A DNA stretch of 64,000 bases from Hahella chejuensis KCTC 2396 (GCF_000012985.1 NC_007645.1:3564501-3628500), one strand, 5' to 3'. Positions 9,600 through 18,819 are shown, counted from the first letter of the stretch. A program made the numbers and translations. The notes: generated by a model from the letters alone, not told the origin.

Positions 9600-10751
9600 C
9601 TATACAGCGCTATAGCTGTATCGATTACATACTTCCTTGCCGATCAGCATTTTTTGCAGTTCATTGCTGCCTTCGACGACCTGCAAAATTTTCGCATCCC
9701 GATAGAGACGGCTGACGCCGTTACTCTCATCGCAGCCATGGCCGCCGTGAATCTGGACGGCTTTGGCCGCCGCTGTACCGGCTTCATGTGATGCAAAAAG
9801 CTTGGCCTGAAGAATCTGCTCCAGGGCGTCTTCGTCCCGGGATTCCTTCGCTTTTGTCGCTGACAGGCAAATGAGTTGGGAGGCAAGCAGACTACTGGAC
9901 ATTTCCGCCAGATAGCCGCGAATGATGCCTTGGTCCGCTAGCAGCGCACCAAAGGTAGAGCGGGTGTTGGCTCTGCGCGCGGAGGCCGCCAGCGCCGCTT
10001 GTTGAACGCCTAGCGCCGCCCAGGCCACGCTGATGCGACCGTAGTCCAGAGCGCTATTGGAGATGAGGTTCTGGCCGAAGCCCGGTTTCCCGATGATGTG
10101 AGATTTGGGAATCCGCACGTCGACGAAGTCGAGCACCGCCAGATAGGCGCTCTTGAAGCCAAGCATATTTTTCTTGGCGGTGATGGTGAATCCTGGCGTC
10201 TCTTTGGGAATCAGAACGGCGGTGTCCAGCCCCTGATATTTACCGAACACCAGAAACAGATCCGCGATCTGGGCGAACGTGATCCAGGTCTTTTGTCCGT
10301 TGACCAGCAAGGCGTCGCCGTCGTCAACAAACTGCGTCGACAGGTTCTTGGAATCGCCTCCGGCGCCGACCTCGGTTTGCGCAAACGCGCCGATGATCTC
10401 GCCTTTCACCAATGGCGTCAGATACTGTTGCTTTTGCTCCGGCGTTCCCCAGTCCTCAATGGTTTTCAACACCATTGAGTGCACGTTCAGCAAGCCCGTC
10501 AGTGAGCCGCTTCCCGCACCGATCGCCATGTTAAGAAGCCCGAAAGTGGTGGCGTCGAAGCCCAGGCCGCCGCTTTCCTCTTTCGCCAGGCCGCCAAGCC
10601 AGCCGTTATGGGCGAGTTTTTTCACTACCGAGGCGGGGGTCGCCTCGTGTAGATCCCACTCATCGGCATAAGGCGCGACTTCATCGGCGGAGAACTGTTC
10701 GAAGGCGTGCAGCCACTGGTTTTGAGAAGGCGATAGAAAACGGTTAAGCAT
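9600..10751 (-). CDS. acyl-CoA dehydrogenase acting on a carrier-bound substrate
   Basis: A 383-residue flavoprotein of the acyl-CoA dehydrogenase family, normal in length. Signature stretches are the FAD-binding FAQTEVGAGGDS, WITFAQIADL, the helical domain, HGGHGCDES and VVEGSNELQ near the C-terminus, which holds the likely catalytic glutamate. It overlaps the ACP gene by 8 bp. Homologues in this context (ClbF, ZmaI) oxidise the aminoacyl group on the small ACP on the way to aminomalonyl-ACP; the assignment here rests on the neighbours. The partner 3-hydroxyacyl-CoA dehydrogenase (ClbD/ZmaG type) that the pathway also needs is not in the window. A PltE-like prolyl oxidase is the main alternative and conflicts with the serine code of the adjacent enzyme. 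Confidence 0.88.
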   Translation of the reverse strand: MLNRFLSPSQNQWLHAFEQFSADEVAPYADEWDLHEATPASVVKKLAHNGWLGGLAKEESGGLGFDATTFGLLNMAIGAGSGSLTGLLNVHSMVLKTIEDWGTPEQKQQYLTPLVKGEIIGAFAQTEVGAGGDSKNLSTQFVDDGDALLVNGQKTWITFAQIADLFLVFGKYQGLDTAVLIPKETPGFTITAKKNMLGFKSAYLAVLDFVDVRIPKSHIIGKPGFGQNLISNSALDYGRISVAWAALGVQQAALAASARRANTRSTFGALLADQGIIRGYLAEMSSSLLASQLICLSATKAKESRDEDALEQILQAKLFASHEAGTAAAKAVQIHGGHGCDESNGVSRLYRDAKILQVVEGSNELQKMLIGKEVCNRYSYSAV

Positions 10752-10995
10752 TTATCACCGCCTTTCTCTCCAAGAAATTACAGACAGCCTGAATACTACA
10801 AAAGTTGGCGTTATCAAGGTCGTCAATCTCTACCTTGATTCTGAAGTTTTTTTCGAGAAAGGAGATTAATTGGATAGCGGCCAGGGAGTTAACCAGGCCT
10901 GTTTCGAAGATGTCGACTGAGTCGTCCAAATCCTGTTTTCCAGCAAGTTTGCTCAGGTATTCAGACACTAATTTTTTACGCGCAGATACGTCCAT
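10744..10995 (-). CDS. free-standing acyl/aminoacyl carrier protein
   Basis: An 83-residue carrier protein and the first gene of the minus-strand operon. The phosphopantetheine attachment serine is S37 in TGLVNSLAAIQLI; the LVNS form is typical of the small ACPs that carry serine or proline in aminomalonyl and pyrrole pathways (ClbE, ZmaH, PltL). AAAGGA lies just upstream of the ATG. It overlaps the dehydrogenase gene by 8 bp. Expected role: it receives Ser from the adenylation enzyme and presents it to the dehydrogenase and then to the acyltransferase. The role is inference; the carrier-protein call is secure. Confidence 0.9.
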   Translation of the reverse strand: MDVSARKKLVSEYLSKLAGKQDLDDSVDIFETGLVNSLAAIQLISFLEKNFRIKVEIDDLDNANFCSIQAVCNFLERKAVINA

Positions 10996-11385
10996 TACTA
11001 CTTTCCTTTGCGAGCTTAAATTCCATTAGTCTTTCCATTGAAAGTCAGCTGGCGCTGCTAGTGAAAAGGTTTTCTTTCCAGGCCCCATCTTGGGGCGCCA
11101 AACTGACTTGCAGCATCATATATCATCATCACGAACAGGCGCAATCTTCCAGCCGACTGATTTTATTGACAAAAATTAACCCTGTTTGTCACACCCAGAA
11201 AGCTGACCAAATAACGCGAAGCAAGCGTCATTTCTGATTTCAGAGCAAAACCAGAAGCGACCTTTTTGTTCTTTTTCGCCACCCGGGGGCCCTGTGGCGC
11301 AAATTGTCGCAATCGAAAATGGGAAAAGTTTGGGAACGCATGCAGGCTTCAACGACGATTTCCTGCGGTAACGGCCACAGCCTCC

Positions 11386-11413
11386 GTTACAGGCAAGTTG
11401 TTACAGGCAAGTC
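11386..11413. repeat. 14-bp tandem direct repeat in the divergent promoter region
   Basis: GTTACAGGCAAGT(T/C) occurs twice back to back, 37 bp before the Fur-box candidate. The gap 10996-11532 between the NRPS operon and the iron-uptake operon contains no credible gene and must hold both promoters. A second regulator could bind here. Confidence 0.4.
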
Positions 11414-11449
11414 GTTGCCGACAAATAATGGGCGATCAGTATATTTGTT

Positions 11450-11468
11450 AATGCGAATGCTTCTTATT
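11450..11468. promoter_or_regulatory. candidate Fur box upstream of the siderophore-uptake operon
   Basis: A 19-bp interrupted palindrome of the form AATnnGAAnnnTTCnnATT (AATGCGAATGCTTCTTATT), 65 bp before the preferred start of the binding-protein gene. It fits the AT-rich inverted-repeat style of Fur sites, and iron repression is expected for such genes. Binding is inferred. Confidence 0.5.
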
Positions 11469-11532
11469 GATATTATTAATTCCCCCGGATAGACTGCCGG
11501 TTTCCTTCTCCACGATCCCACAATTGAACCTC

Positions 11533-12570
11533 ATGTCGATGTTACGCAACTTCTGGTTATACCTCCGCTCTTTCCTGGCCTCCCACTCGTCTTTCCGGGC
11601 TTTGCTCTCTTCTTTTCAGGCTTCGCTCTTTCGGTGCGCCGCTTATGTTCTCAGCTTCAGCAGCCTGTTATTTGTCGGGCCTGGCTCCGCTTACGCCGAC
11701 GAGGAGTCCGTACGGCGCATCGAGCATTCCATGGGCGTGACGCAGGTGTCCGGTACGCCAGTCAGAGTGGTGACTTTGTTTCAGGGAGCGACGGATACCG
11801 CCATCGCTTTGGGCGTTATTCCCGTGGGCGTGGTGGACTCCTGGGCGGAGAAGCCTACATACAAATATCTGCGTCCTCATCTTCAGGGCGTTCCTCATGT
11901 GGGGCTGGAGACCCAGCCCAATCTGGAGGTGGTCGCCGGACTCAAGCCAGACTTGATTATCGCCTCCAAACGGCGTCATGAAAAAATCTACGGTCACCTG
12001 ACCCAGATCGCCCCTACTATTGCGCTGGAAACCGTGTTTGATTTCAAAGACACCGTAACCATGATGGGATTGGCGATGAACCGACAGGCGCAGGCGGAGA
12101 CGCTGCTGCGAAACTGGAACGACCGCGTGGCGGATTTTCAGCAGCAAATTCAGCTCAAGCTCGGCGACCAATGGCCGCAGGAAGTATCCGCCATTAACTT
12201 CCGCGCTGATCATGCCCGCCTGTACCTGCAAGGCAGCTATACCGGCTCCATTCTGCATGAGCTGGGTTTCGTCAGCCCTCCCAACCATCCGCAGGATCAC
12301 TGGATGCAGAAGCTGGCCACCAAGGAAAGCATTCCCGCAATGAACGCGGATGTCTTTTTTGTGTTTATGAACACGGAAGACCCCGCTGTGCTGCAGGGAT
12401 ATGCGGACTGGACCCGGCACCCGCTGTGGAAGAACCTGGACGCGGTGCGTAAGCATCAGGTTTTTCAGGTCGACCAGATAGCCTGGCATTTATCCGGCAG
12501 CATCCTTGGGGCCAACCTGATGCTGGATCAGATCTACGACCATTTCGGTCTCGCCGGTCCGACGCAGTAA
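11533..12570 (+). CDS. periplasmic iron-siderophore binding protein (FecB/FepB family)
   Basis: Substrate-binding component of a type II ABC importer for an Fe3+-siderophore. From the ATG at 11533 the product has about 345 residues. A long signal sequence ends near FVGPGSAYA-DEE, implying export to the periplasm. The mature part shows family features: an RVVTLFQGATDTAIALG segment near the start, PNLEVVAGLKPDLII, and HPLWKNLDAVRKHQVFQVD near the end. An in-frame TTG at 11467 lies inside the Fur-box candidate and is a poor start; ATG 11539 is also possible. The stop codon directly abuts the ATG of the first permease gene, so the genes are coupled. The actual siderophore is unknown; the dicitrate-type FecB group is my closest match. 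Confidence 0.9.
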   Translation: MSMLRNFWLYLRSFLASHSSFRALLSSFQASLFRCAAYVLSFSSLLFVGPGSAYADEESVRRIEHSMGVTQVSGTPVRVVTLFQGATDTAIALGVIPVGVVDSWAEKPTYKYLRPHLQGVPHVGLETQPNLEVVAGLKPDLIIASKRRHEKIYGHLTQIAPTIALETVFDFKDTVTMMGLAMNRQAQAETLLRNWNDRVADFQQQIQLKLGDQWPQEVSAINFRADHARLYLQGSYTGSILHELGFVSPPNHPQDHWMQKLATKESIPAMNADVFFVFMNTEDPAVLQGYADWTRHPLWKNLDAVRKHQVFQVDQIAWHLSGSILGANLMLDQIYDHFGLAGPTQ

Positions 12571-13593
12571 ATGTCGTTCAGGCATTTACGGGCCAGGCGG
12601 GGCGCCGGCCGCGTCCTGCAACTTCTCCTCGCGCTGCTGGTGTTGGCGGCGGCCTTCAGCGCCAGCATCGCCCTGGGTCAGATATCCATGCCGTTGAGCG
12701 TCGTGATGGACGCCTTCATCGCTTTCGACCCGGGCTCCACGGAGCACATCATCGTCACCACCACCCGCCTGTCCCGGGCGTTGACGGCGCTGTGCGTCGG
12801 CTCCGCACTGGCGGTGGCGGGCGCTTTGATGCAGGCGCTGACCCGCAATCCCCTGGCCTCGCCGGGAATCTTCGGCGTCAACGCCGGCGCCTTGTTCGCC
12901 ATTGCGCTGTCGACCACGCTTTTCTCCGTCCCGTCGCTGCAACACTATATCTGGATCGCTTTCGCCGGCGCCGCCGTCGCGGGAACCCTGGTTTACTGCC
13001 TGAGCGCCCTCGGACGCGACGGCCTGACGCCGGTCAGAACCGTGCTGGCGGGCGCCGCCATCACCGCCTTGTTCGTCTCCTTCACCCAGGGTCTGCTGGT
13101 GATCAATCAGGAAGGGCTGGACAGCATCCTGTTCTGGCTGGCGGGATCGGTGGCGGGGCGCAGTCTGGATCTGGTGGCGCCGGTAGCGCCCTTCATTCTG
13201 TTCGCCATCGTCGCCAGCATGGCCCTGGGCCGTCATATCAATGTCCTGATGTCCGGCGATGAAGTTGCAAAAGGCCTGGGGCAACGCACCGTCATACTGC
13301 GACTGCTGATGGGTGCTTTGATCATCGGTCTGGCCGGGGCCGCAGTGGCGATCGCTGGCAATATCGTGTTTGTCGGGTTGATTGTTCCCCATATGGTCCG
13401 CGCCTGGCTGGGCGCGGATTACCGTTGGGTGCTGCCGGGCTGCGCGGTGCTGGGGGCGGTTCTATTGTTGAGCGCCGACGTGGCCGCGCGGTTCCTGATT
13501 CCGCCCCAGGAAGTCCCCATCGGCGTAATGACCGCATTATTGGGAACGCCTTTTTTCATCTATCTGGCGCGGCGGGGCATGCAGCATGCATAG
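12571..13593 (+). CDS. siderophore ABC transporter permease 1 (FecCD family)
   Basis: A 340-residue inner-membrane permease with about ten hydrophobic helices. Family motifs are visible: RNPLASPGIFGVNAG after the second helix pair, and GLIVPHMVR, part of the loop that contacts the ATPase. The start abuts the stop of the binding-protein gene and the end overlaps the second permease by 8 bp. It pairs with the next gene to form the heterodimeric channel that moves the iron-siderophore into the cytoplasm. FecC or FepD would be the closest names; they cannot be told apart by eye. Confidence 0.92.
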   Translation: MSFRHLRARRGAGRVLQLLLALLVLAAAFSASIALGQISMPLSVVMDAFIAFDPGSTEHIIVTTTRLSRALTALCVGSALAVAGALMQALTRNPLASPGIFGVNAGALFAIALSTTLFSVPSLQHYIWIAFAGAAVAGTLVYCLSALGRDGLTPVRTVLAGAAITALFVSFTQGLLVINQEGLDSILFWLAGSVAGRSLDLVAPVAPFILFAIVASMALGRHINVLMSGDEVAKGLGQRTVILRLLMGALIIGLAGAAVAIAGNIVFVGLIVPHMVRAWLGADYRWVLPGCAVLGAVLLLSADVAARFLIPPQEVPIGVMTALLGTPFFIYLARRGMQHA

Positions 13594-14620
13594 GCTTATC
13601 ACTCTGCGGATGAACCGGTGGTCGGTGCAGATTAATCCCCGCTCAGCGACCCTCATTCTGCTCATAGTGGCGGCGTCTTTGACGCTGGCGCTCATTGCTA
13701 TAGCCACGGGCAGCCTCTGGATTTCCCCGCTGGAGGTAATCAAGGAACTGAGCGCCAGCGAGCCGGGCGATCACGCATTTATTATCGAAACCCTGCGGCT
13801 GCCCAGAGTGCTGATGGCGTTTCTCGCGGGCGCCGCCCTGGCGCTGTCCGGCCTGATTCTGCAGAGCATTATCAGAAATCCCCTGGCCTCTCCCGACATT
13901 ATCGGCGTCACCAGCGGCGCGTCTGCGGCGGCGGTGTTCTTTCTGTCGTTTCTGGCGGGCGCCGTCAGCATTCGCTGGCTGCCGGTAGCGGCCATTTTGG
14001 GCGCGGCCTGCACGTCCTTGCTGATCTATGCGCTGGCGTGGCGGCAGGGCGTTTCCCCCATTCGTCTGGTGTTGATCGGCATTGGTCTGTCCGCCGGACT
14101 CAGCGCGCTCACCACGCTGATGATCGTCATCAGCCCCATCGCCACCAGCATGACCGCCTATGTGTGGCTGACCGGCAGCGTTTACGGCTCGGAATGGAGC
14201 GACGTGCAGGCTTTGGCGCCCTGGCTGCTGATCCTGGGCCCGCTGTCGCTGCTGCTGGCGCGGACCATTGATATTCAGGAGATGGGCGACGCTATCGCCA
14301 TCAACCTCGGCGTTCCGGTGCAGCGCAACCGTTTTATCCTGTTATGGATCAGCGTCGCCCTGGCCGGCTCCGCCGTCGCCTATACCGGAGCCATTGGCTT
14401 TGTCGGCCTCATTGCGCCGCATATGGCGCGCCGTCTGGTGGATCGCTCCTTCGCCAGCCTGGCGCCGGTGGCGGCCATGATCGGCGGCGGCATGGTGGCG
14501 CTGGCCGACACCATCGGCCGCACCGCCTTTCTGCCGCTGGACATTCCCGCCGGGGTGTTCGTCTCCGGCGTGGGCGCCCCGTTTTTTATCTATCTGCTGT
14601 ATCGGCAGCGTCATCACTGA
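13586..14620 (+). CDS. siderophore ABC transporter permease 2 (FecCD family)
   Basis: A 344-residue second permease of the same importer. It has RNPLASPDIIGVTSG and GLIAPHMARRLV at the positions matching the first permease, with about ten membrane helices. The ATG at 13586 overlaps the previous gene; an internal ATG at 13610 is possible. A 75-bp gap follows before the ATPase gene. Together the two permeases and the ATPase make a complete BtuCD-like transporter. Confidence 0.92.
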   Translation: MHRLITLRMNRWSVQINPRSATLILLIVAASLTLALIAIATGSLWISPLEVIKELSASEPGDHAFIIETLRLPRVLMAFLAGAALALSGLILQSIIRNPLASPDIIGVTSGASAAAVFFLSFLAGAVSIRWLPVAAILGAACTSLLIYALAWRQGVSPIRLVLIGIGLSAGLSALTTLMIVISPIATSMTAYVWLTGSVYGSEWSDVQALAPWLLILGPLSLLLARTIDIQEMGDAIAINLGVPVQRNRFILLWISVALAGSAVAYTGAIGFVGLIAPHMARRLVDRSFASLAPVAAMIGGGMVALADTIGRTAFLPLDIPAGVFVSGVGAPFFIYLLYRQRHH

Positions 14621-14695
14621 CATACACAAGCCCTGTCTTTGCAGACAAATAGAAGGACGCTGTTTGTCCGCCTGATTAATAAAAGAGAGATCGTC

Positions 14696-15553
14696 ATGAG
14701 CATTACGACAACGACCGAACATCCGCTGGAAAGCCGCTCACTGACTCTGGGTTATGAGCAGAAGGTCATTATTGAAGCGCTGAACCTGAAGATTCCCCGC
14801 GCCAAGGTGACCGTGTTCGTCGGCAGCAACGGCTGCGGCAAGTCCACGCTGTTGAAATCCTTCGCCAGAGTGCTCAAACCCCAGCAAGGGTGCGTATTGC
14901 TGGACGGTCAGGAAATACAGCGAAGCCCTACCCGGCAGGTGGCGCAGAAGCTGTCCATGCTGCCCCAGGGGCCATTAGCGCCAGAGGGGCTGACCGTCCA
15001 TCAGCTGGTCCAACAGGGCCGCTATCCCCATCAGGGCCTGCTGCGGCAATGGTCGACGGAAGATGAGCGTCTGGTGGAGAAGGCGTTGCATGACACGGGC
15101 CTCACCGCGCTGCAACATCAACCCGTGGATTCACTGTCCGGAGGCCAGCGCCAGCGCGCCTGGATCGCCATGACCCTGGCGCAGAACACGGATATTCTGC
15201 TGCTGGACGAACCCACCACCTATCTGGACCTCACCCATCAGATTGAAATCCTCGACTTGTTGCGCGAGCTGAATGACCGTGAGCAAAAAACCATTGTCAT
15301 GGTTCTGCATGACCTCAATCTGGCCTGTCGCTATGCGGACCACATCGTGGCGATCCAGCATCGCAACGTTTACGCCCAGGGCGGGCCGGAGGAGATTATC
15401 ACCGAGGAAACCGTCAGCGCGGTGTTCGACCTGGGCTGCCGCATTATCCGCGATCCCCTGTTCGGTTCGCCGTTATGCATCCCCTTCGGCAAAACGACGC
15501 GCATACCGACGCAAACTCAGGAACATGACAAACGGAGCGAAGCATGCGTCTAG
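14696..15553 (+). CDS. siderophore ABC transporter ATPase (FecE/FepC family)
   Basis: A 285-residue ATPase that powers the importer. Walker [11 protein letters not shown]-loop region [12 protein letters not shown], signature LSGGQRQRA, Walker [13 protein letters not shown] and the switch histidine in MVLHDLNLA are all intact. The ATG at 14696 follows AAGAGAGA, a reasonable ribosome-binding site, and is preferred over an in-frame start at 14639. The 3' end overlaps the Suc_Fer-like gene by 10 bp, tying that protein to siderophore handling. Confidence 0.93.
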   Translation: MSITTTTEHPLESRSLTLGYEQKVIIEALNLKIPRAKVTVFVGSNGCGKSTLLKSFARVLKPQQGCVLLDGQEIQRSPTRQVAQKLSMLPQGPLAPEGLTVHQLVQQGRYPHQGLLRQWSTEDERLVEKALHDTGLTALQHQPVDSLSGGQRQRAWIAMTLAQNTDILLLDEPTTYLDLTHQIEILDLLRELNDREQKTIVMVLHDLNLACRYADHIVAIQHRNVYAQGGPEEIITEETVSAVFDLGCRIIRDPLFGSPLCIPFGKTTRIPTQTQEHDKRSEACV

Positions 15554-16470
15554 GGGCCGTCACGCCAAAATTCTGCGCCCAGGCCAGTCGGGACGCCGAT
15601 GAGCCTCTGGCGGGAACAGGCTTTCACCCGCAAAGCAATCTATTGCTGAGCTGGCCCATCGCCGGTTGGACGCGCACTTATCATCAGGCCAAGGACATGA
15701 GTGAAACTGAGTCCGGGCTTGTCGCGGCACTGGTTGCACAAGGCCGCCGGGTGAACCTGATGCACCGGGCGGATCAGTCGAAAACGCTGCGCCGCGCCTA
15801 TCTGATGCCGGAGCGCGAAGCGTACGACATTCCCCGCGAGCAGTTGGAGGCGTTTCTGCTGGCGTTGCGGCAGGGCCGCTCGTTGGCCGCCTGGTATTGC
15901 GGCCCGGCGCCCGCCAAGGTCGTGCTTTGCTGCACCCATGGCGTCAAGGACAAGTGTTGCGCCAAGTTCGGCGTTGCGGGCTTCAAGGCGCTGGAGCAGG
16001 CCGCGCAGAATTTCCCAGGCGTTGAAGTCTGGCAAAGCTCTCACCTGGGAGGCTGTCGTTTCGCGGCCACCGCCCTGGTGTTTCCCGACATGCGCAAATA
16101 CGGGCGTATCGAGCCTGAGCGCGCCCGGCCCCTGCTGGAAAGCGAGATGGACAACCTTCCTTATCTGCCCTGCTTCCGCGGCGACAGCACTCTGACGCCG
16201 ATCCAGCAGATTGCCGAGATCGAAGCGCGCAAACGTATTGGCGCGGAGGGACATCAGCCGACCCAGCTGGAAATTGTCGCTGAACAGAGCCACGGCGAGG
16301 AGCAGGCGGAGATCGCGTTTTCCTGGCGAACCGATACGGCGCAAGGGCGTCTGCTCATCCGTCTGGAGGCCGCGTCGTTCCGGCGCTACGACATGTGTTC
16401 GGATATTGACGCGGACACAGGCCCAACGGATCGCCGCACATGGCGGGCAAGCGCAGCGTCTGAGTCTTAA
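15544..16470 (+). CDS. Suc_Fer/Apd1-like [2Fe-2S] protein, possible siderophore-iron reductase
   Basis: A 308-residue thioredoxin-fold ferredoxin-like protein of the 'sucrase/ferredoxin-like' family. The signature [11 protein letters not shown] (C129, C130, C138, C139) and SHLGGCRFA (H167, C171) are visible. In the yeast relative Apd1 the cluster is held by two Cys and an HxxxH pair; here the second His position is Cys, giving HxxxC. The gene overlaps the importer ATPase by 10 bp and precedes the receptor gene, so a role in reducing Fe3+-siderophore in the cytoplasm, in place of FhuF, is a reasonable inference. No FhuF-like protein is seen nearby. Family call good, function unproven. Confidence 0.75.
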   Translation: MRLGAVTPKFCAQASRDADEPLAGTGFHPQSNLLLSWPIAGWTRTYHQAKDMSETESGLVAALVAQGRRVNLMHRADQSKTLRRAYLMPEREAYDIPREQLEAFLLALRQGRSLAAWYCGPAPAKVVLCCTHGVKDKCCAKFGVAGFKALEQAAQNFPGVEVWQSSHLGGCRFAATALVFPDMRKYGRIEPERARPLLESEMDNLPYLPCFRGDSTLTPIQQIAEIEARKRIGAEGHQPTQLEIVAEQSHGEEQAEIAFSWRTDTAQGRLLIRLEAASFRRYDMCSDIDADTGPTDRRTWRASAASES

Positions 16471-16613
16471 CTGAAGCAAACGTTAATTCGTCCCTCGCCG
16501 CTTAATGCAATTGATACTTCTTCTACTTTTTATTACATTGCACACTTGGCTATTACTCCTGGCTATTTTTTCTCCTTCATTCATGTCCCAAGACAATCAT
16601 TAAGGAATTGTCC

Positions 16614-18737
16614 ATGCTGTCAAAACCTTCCCTGCACGCCCTGGCGCTCACGCCGCTGGCGGCGTTTTTCCTCTCCGCACAGGCTCAGGCCGAGTCCGCC
16701 GCGCAGCCGACTACGGTGCTGGAAGAGATCGTGATTACGTCCACTCGGTCCGCTACAGGGGAGAAGGACTCCCCTCAAGTCATCACTATAATCACCAGGG
16801 AAGAGATTGAAGAGCAGTTGGCGCTGACGTCCGATTCGTCGCAAATTCTGAGCAACCTGCTGCCCGCCTACTCGCCTAACCGGCAAAAGCTGACCAGCAG
16901 CGGCGAAACTTTCCGCGGTCGCGCGGTGCTGTTCATGATCGATGGCGTGCCGCAGTCCAACCCGCTTAGAAACGCATCTCGGTCGGGCCACACTATTGAC
17001 CTGTCCATGGTGGAGCGCATTGAGGTGATTCATGGCGCCAACGCCATTCACGGCCTGGGCGCCACCGGCGGCATCATTAACTTCATCACGCGCCGTCCAA
17101 GCGGGGTGGAGCTCAAGCAGCACGCCGGGGTTCAGGTCACCACTCCCGCCCGCAAACTGGATTCCGACACCCTGAGCTATAAGCTCGACTACCTGGTGGA
17201 AGGCGCGCAGCAGGACTTCGAGTATCTGGCCGGCCTCAGCTATGAAACCCAGGGGCTGTATCTGGACGGGAACGGCGCGCCGGTAGGCGTCGACAACACC
17301 CAGGGCGACCTGATGGATTCCCACGCCTACGACCTGTTCATCAAGCTGGGTTATTGGATAGACGACGACCAGAACATCGAGCTGGAAGTGAATCACTATC
17401 TGGCGGCGGGCGACATGAACTATGTCAGCGTGACCGGCGATCGCAGCGAAGGGATTCCAACCACCTCCGAGAAAGGCAGGCCGGAAGGCGAAGCGCCCCG
17501 CAACCGGGTCATTACCGCCAGCATGAAATACCAGCACCACGACCTTGCAGGGATGAACTTCACCGCGCAAGCGTACAGTCAGCAATTTGAAGGCCGCTTT
17601 GGCGCCACCCTCACCTCCACGTTCCAGGATGAAGATATTGCGCCGGCAGGCACGCTGTATGACCAGTCGCAGAACGAATCCGACAAACTCGGCGCCAAGT
17701 TTACCCTGAGCAAACAGGACCTGTTCGACAACAAGCTGAAGCTGACCGGCGGCCTGGACTTGCTGCGTGACACCACCCAGCAAAGGCTGGTGCTGACCAA
17801 CCGTAGCTGGGTGCCGGAAACCTCTTACAACAACTACGCGCCGTTCCTGCAGGCGCAGGCGCAACCCATGGACAACCTGGTATTGCACGCCGGGGTGCGT
17901 TACGAGTACGCGGAACTCGACGTGGACTCCTTCGAGACCCTGGCCTCCGCCAATGGCGTCACGGTGGAGGGCGGCAATCCCGACTTCAGCGAAACCCTGT
18001 ATAACGCCGGTGTGGTGGTGACGCCATTGACCTGGCTCAGCGTGTTCGCCAACTATTCGGAAGGCTTCGGCATGCCGGATGTGGGCCGCGTGCTGCGGGG
18101 CATCAACCAGCCGAATCAGGACGTGGACGACTTCCTCAATCTGCAACCGATCCTGACCGACAACCGTGAAATCGGGGTGCGGATTGATTTCAAACCCGTG
18201 GATTTCGAGTTGAGCTATTACCAGTCCGACTCCGACCTGGGCTCACGCCTGGAGAATATCGACGGGGTTTATTTCGTGAAACGGGAACGAACCGAAATTG
18301 ACGGCCTGGAAGCGACGCTGGGCGTCCAGGTGCATGAACGGCACCGGGTGAAACTGGCCTACTCGCGCATCAACGGCGAATACGACAGCGACGCGGATGG
18401 CGAGCTGGACAGCAAACTGGACGGCCTCAACCTGCCGCCCAATCGCTTAACAGCGGGCTGGAACGCACGCTGGACGCCAACCCTCAGCACCTCCCTGCAG
18501 GCCAGCCATTCCTTCGACCGCAGTTTCGATGACCCGGAAAAAGAGTTTGATGGCTACACGCTGGTGGACGCCACCCTCGACTACCAACTCTCCGTCGGCA
18601 AGCTGTCCTTCGCCGTGGCCAACCTGTTTGATGAAGATTACTTCACCTACTACTCCCAAAGCGCCCTCGTCAACGACGACCGCAACTTCAAAGGCCGCGG
18701 CCGCACCTTCACCCTGGGCTATGGGGTGGATTTTTAA
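16614..18737 (+). CDS. TonB-dependent outer-membrane siderophore receptor
   Basis: About 707 residues. A signal peptide ends near FFLSAQAQA, followed by a TonB-box-like EEIVITSTR. The plug domain contains RGRAVLFMIDGVP, VERIEVIHGANAIHGLGATGG and NFITRRP; the long beta-barrel ends in GYGVDF, the aromatic C-terminus needed for outer-membrane assembly. No N-terminal FecA-type signalling domain is present, so it is a transporter and not a transducer. AAGGA at 16602-16606 fits the ATG at 16614; the in-frame TTG at 16608 is too close to it. The gap 16471-16613 separates it from the operon, but same-strand placement supports joint function. The plug resembles the IutA/FhuE group loosely; the ligand is unknown. 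Confidence 0.93.
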   Translation: MLSKPSLHALALTPLAAFFLSAQAQAESAAQPTTVLEEIVITSTRSATGEKDSPQVITIITREEIEEQLALTSDSSQILSNLLPAYSPNRQKLTSSGETFRGRAVLFMIDGVPQSNPLRNASRSGHTIDLSMVERIEVIHGANAIHGLGATGGIINFITRRPSGVELKQHAGVQVTTPARKLDSDTLSYKLDYLVEGAQQDFEYLAGLSYETQGLYLDGNGAPVGVDNTQGDLMDSHAYDLFIKLGYWIDDDQNIELEVNHYLAAGDMNYVSVTGDRSEGIPTTSEKGRPEGEAPRNRVITASMKYQHHDLAGMNFTAQAYSQQFEGRFGATLTSTFQDEDIAPAGTLYDQSQNESDKLGAKFTLSKQDLFDNKLKLTGGLDLLRDTTQQRLVLTNRSWVPETSYNNYAPFLQAQAQPMDNLVLHAGVRYEYAELDVDSFETLASANGVTVEGGNPDFSETLYNAGVVVTPLTWLSVFANYSEGFGMPDVGRVLRGINQPNQDVDDFLNLQPILTDNREIGVRIDFKPVDFELSYYQSDSDLGSRLENIDGVYFVKRERTEIDGLEATLGVQVHERHRVKLAYSRINGEYDSDADGELDSKLDGLNLPPNRLTAGWNARWTPTLSTSLQASHSFDRSFDDPEKEFDGYTLVDATLDYQLSVGKLSFAVANLFDEDYFTYYSQSALVNDDRNFKGRGRTFTLGYGVDF

Positions 18738-18755
18738 TACGTCTCGCTAACAAGT

Positions 18756-18796
18756 CCACTCAAGGAGACCAGCGCTGAATGGGTCTTCTTGAGTGG
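18756..18796. terminator. strong hairpin between convergent receptor and ATP-grasp genes
   Basis: A stem of about 15 bp (CCACTCAAGGAGACC against GGTCTTCTTGAGTGG, one G-U pair) with a 10-11 nt loop, in the 80-bp gap between two convergent genes. There is no clear T-run on either side, but the position suits a bidirectional transcription stop. Confidence 0.6.
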
Positions 18797-18819
18797 CTGC
18801 ACCGCCAGCGCACCCTGTT

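Noticed and set aside
7895-10995. Pyrrole-2-carboxyl pathway as in prodigiosin or pyoluteorin (A enzyme + dehydrogenase + PCP)
   Set aside because: The gene trio fits, but the A-enzyme pocket reads as serine (DVWHYSLID) and not proline, and an AT and an Asn NRPS follow.
11082-11096. GCCCC-ATCTT-GGGGC hairpin upstream of the ACP gene as a terminator or riboswitch
   Set aside because: Only a 5-bp stem with no T-run and no conserved riboswitch core.
11467-11532. Upstream TTG start for the binding-protein gene
   Set aside because: It overlaps the Fur-box candidate and would put 22 residues of non-signal-like sequence ahead of the signal peptide.
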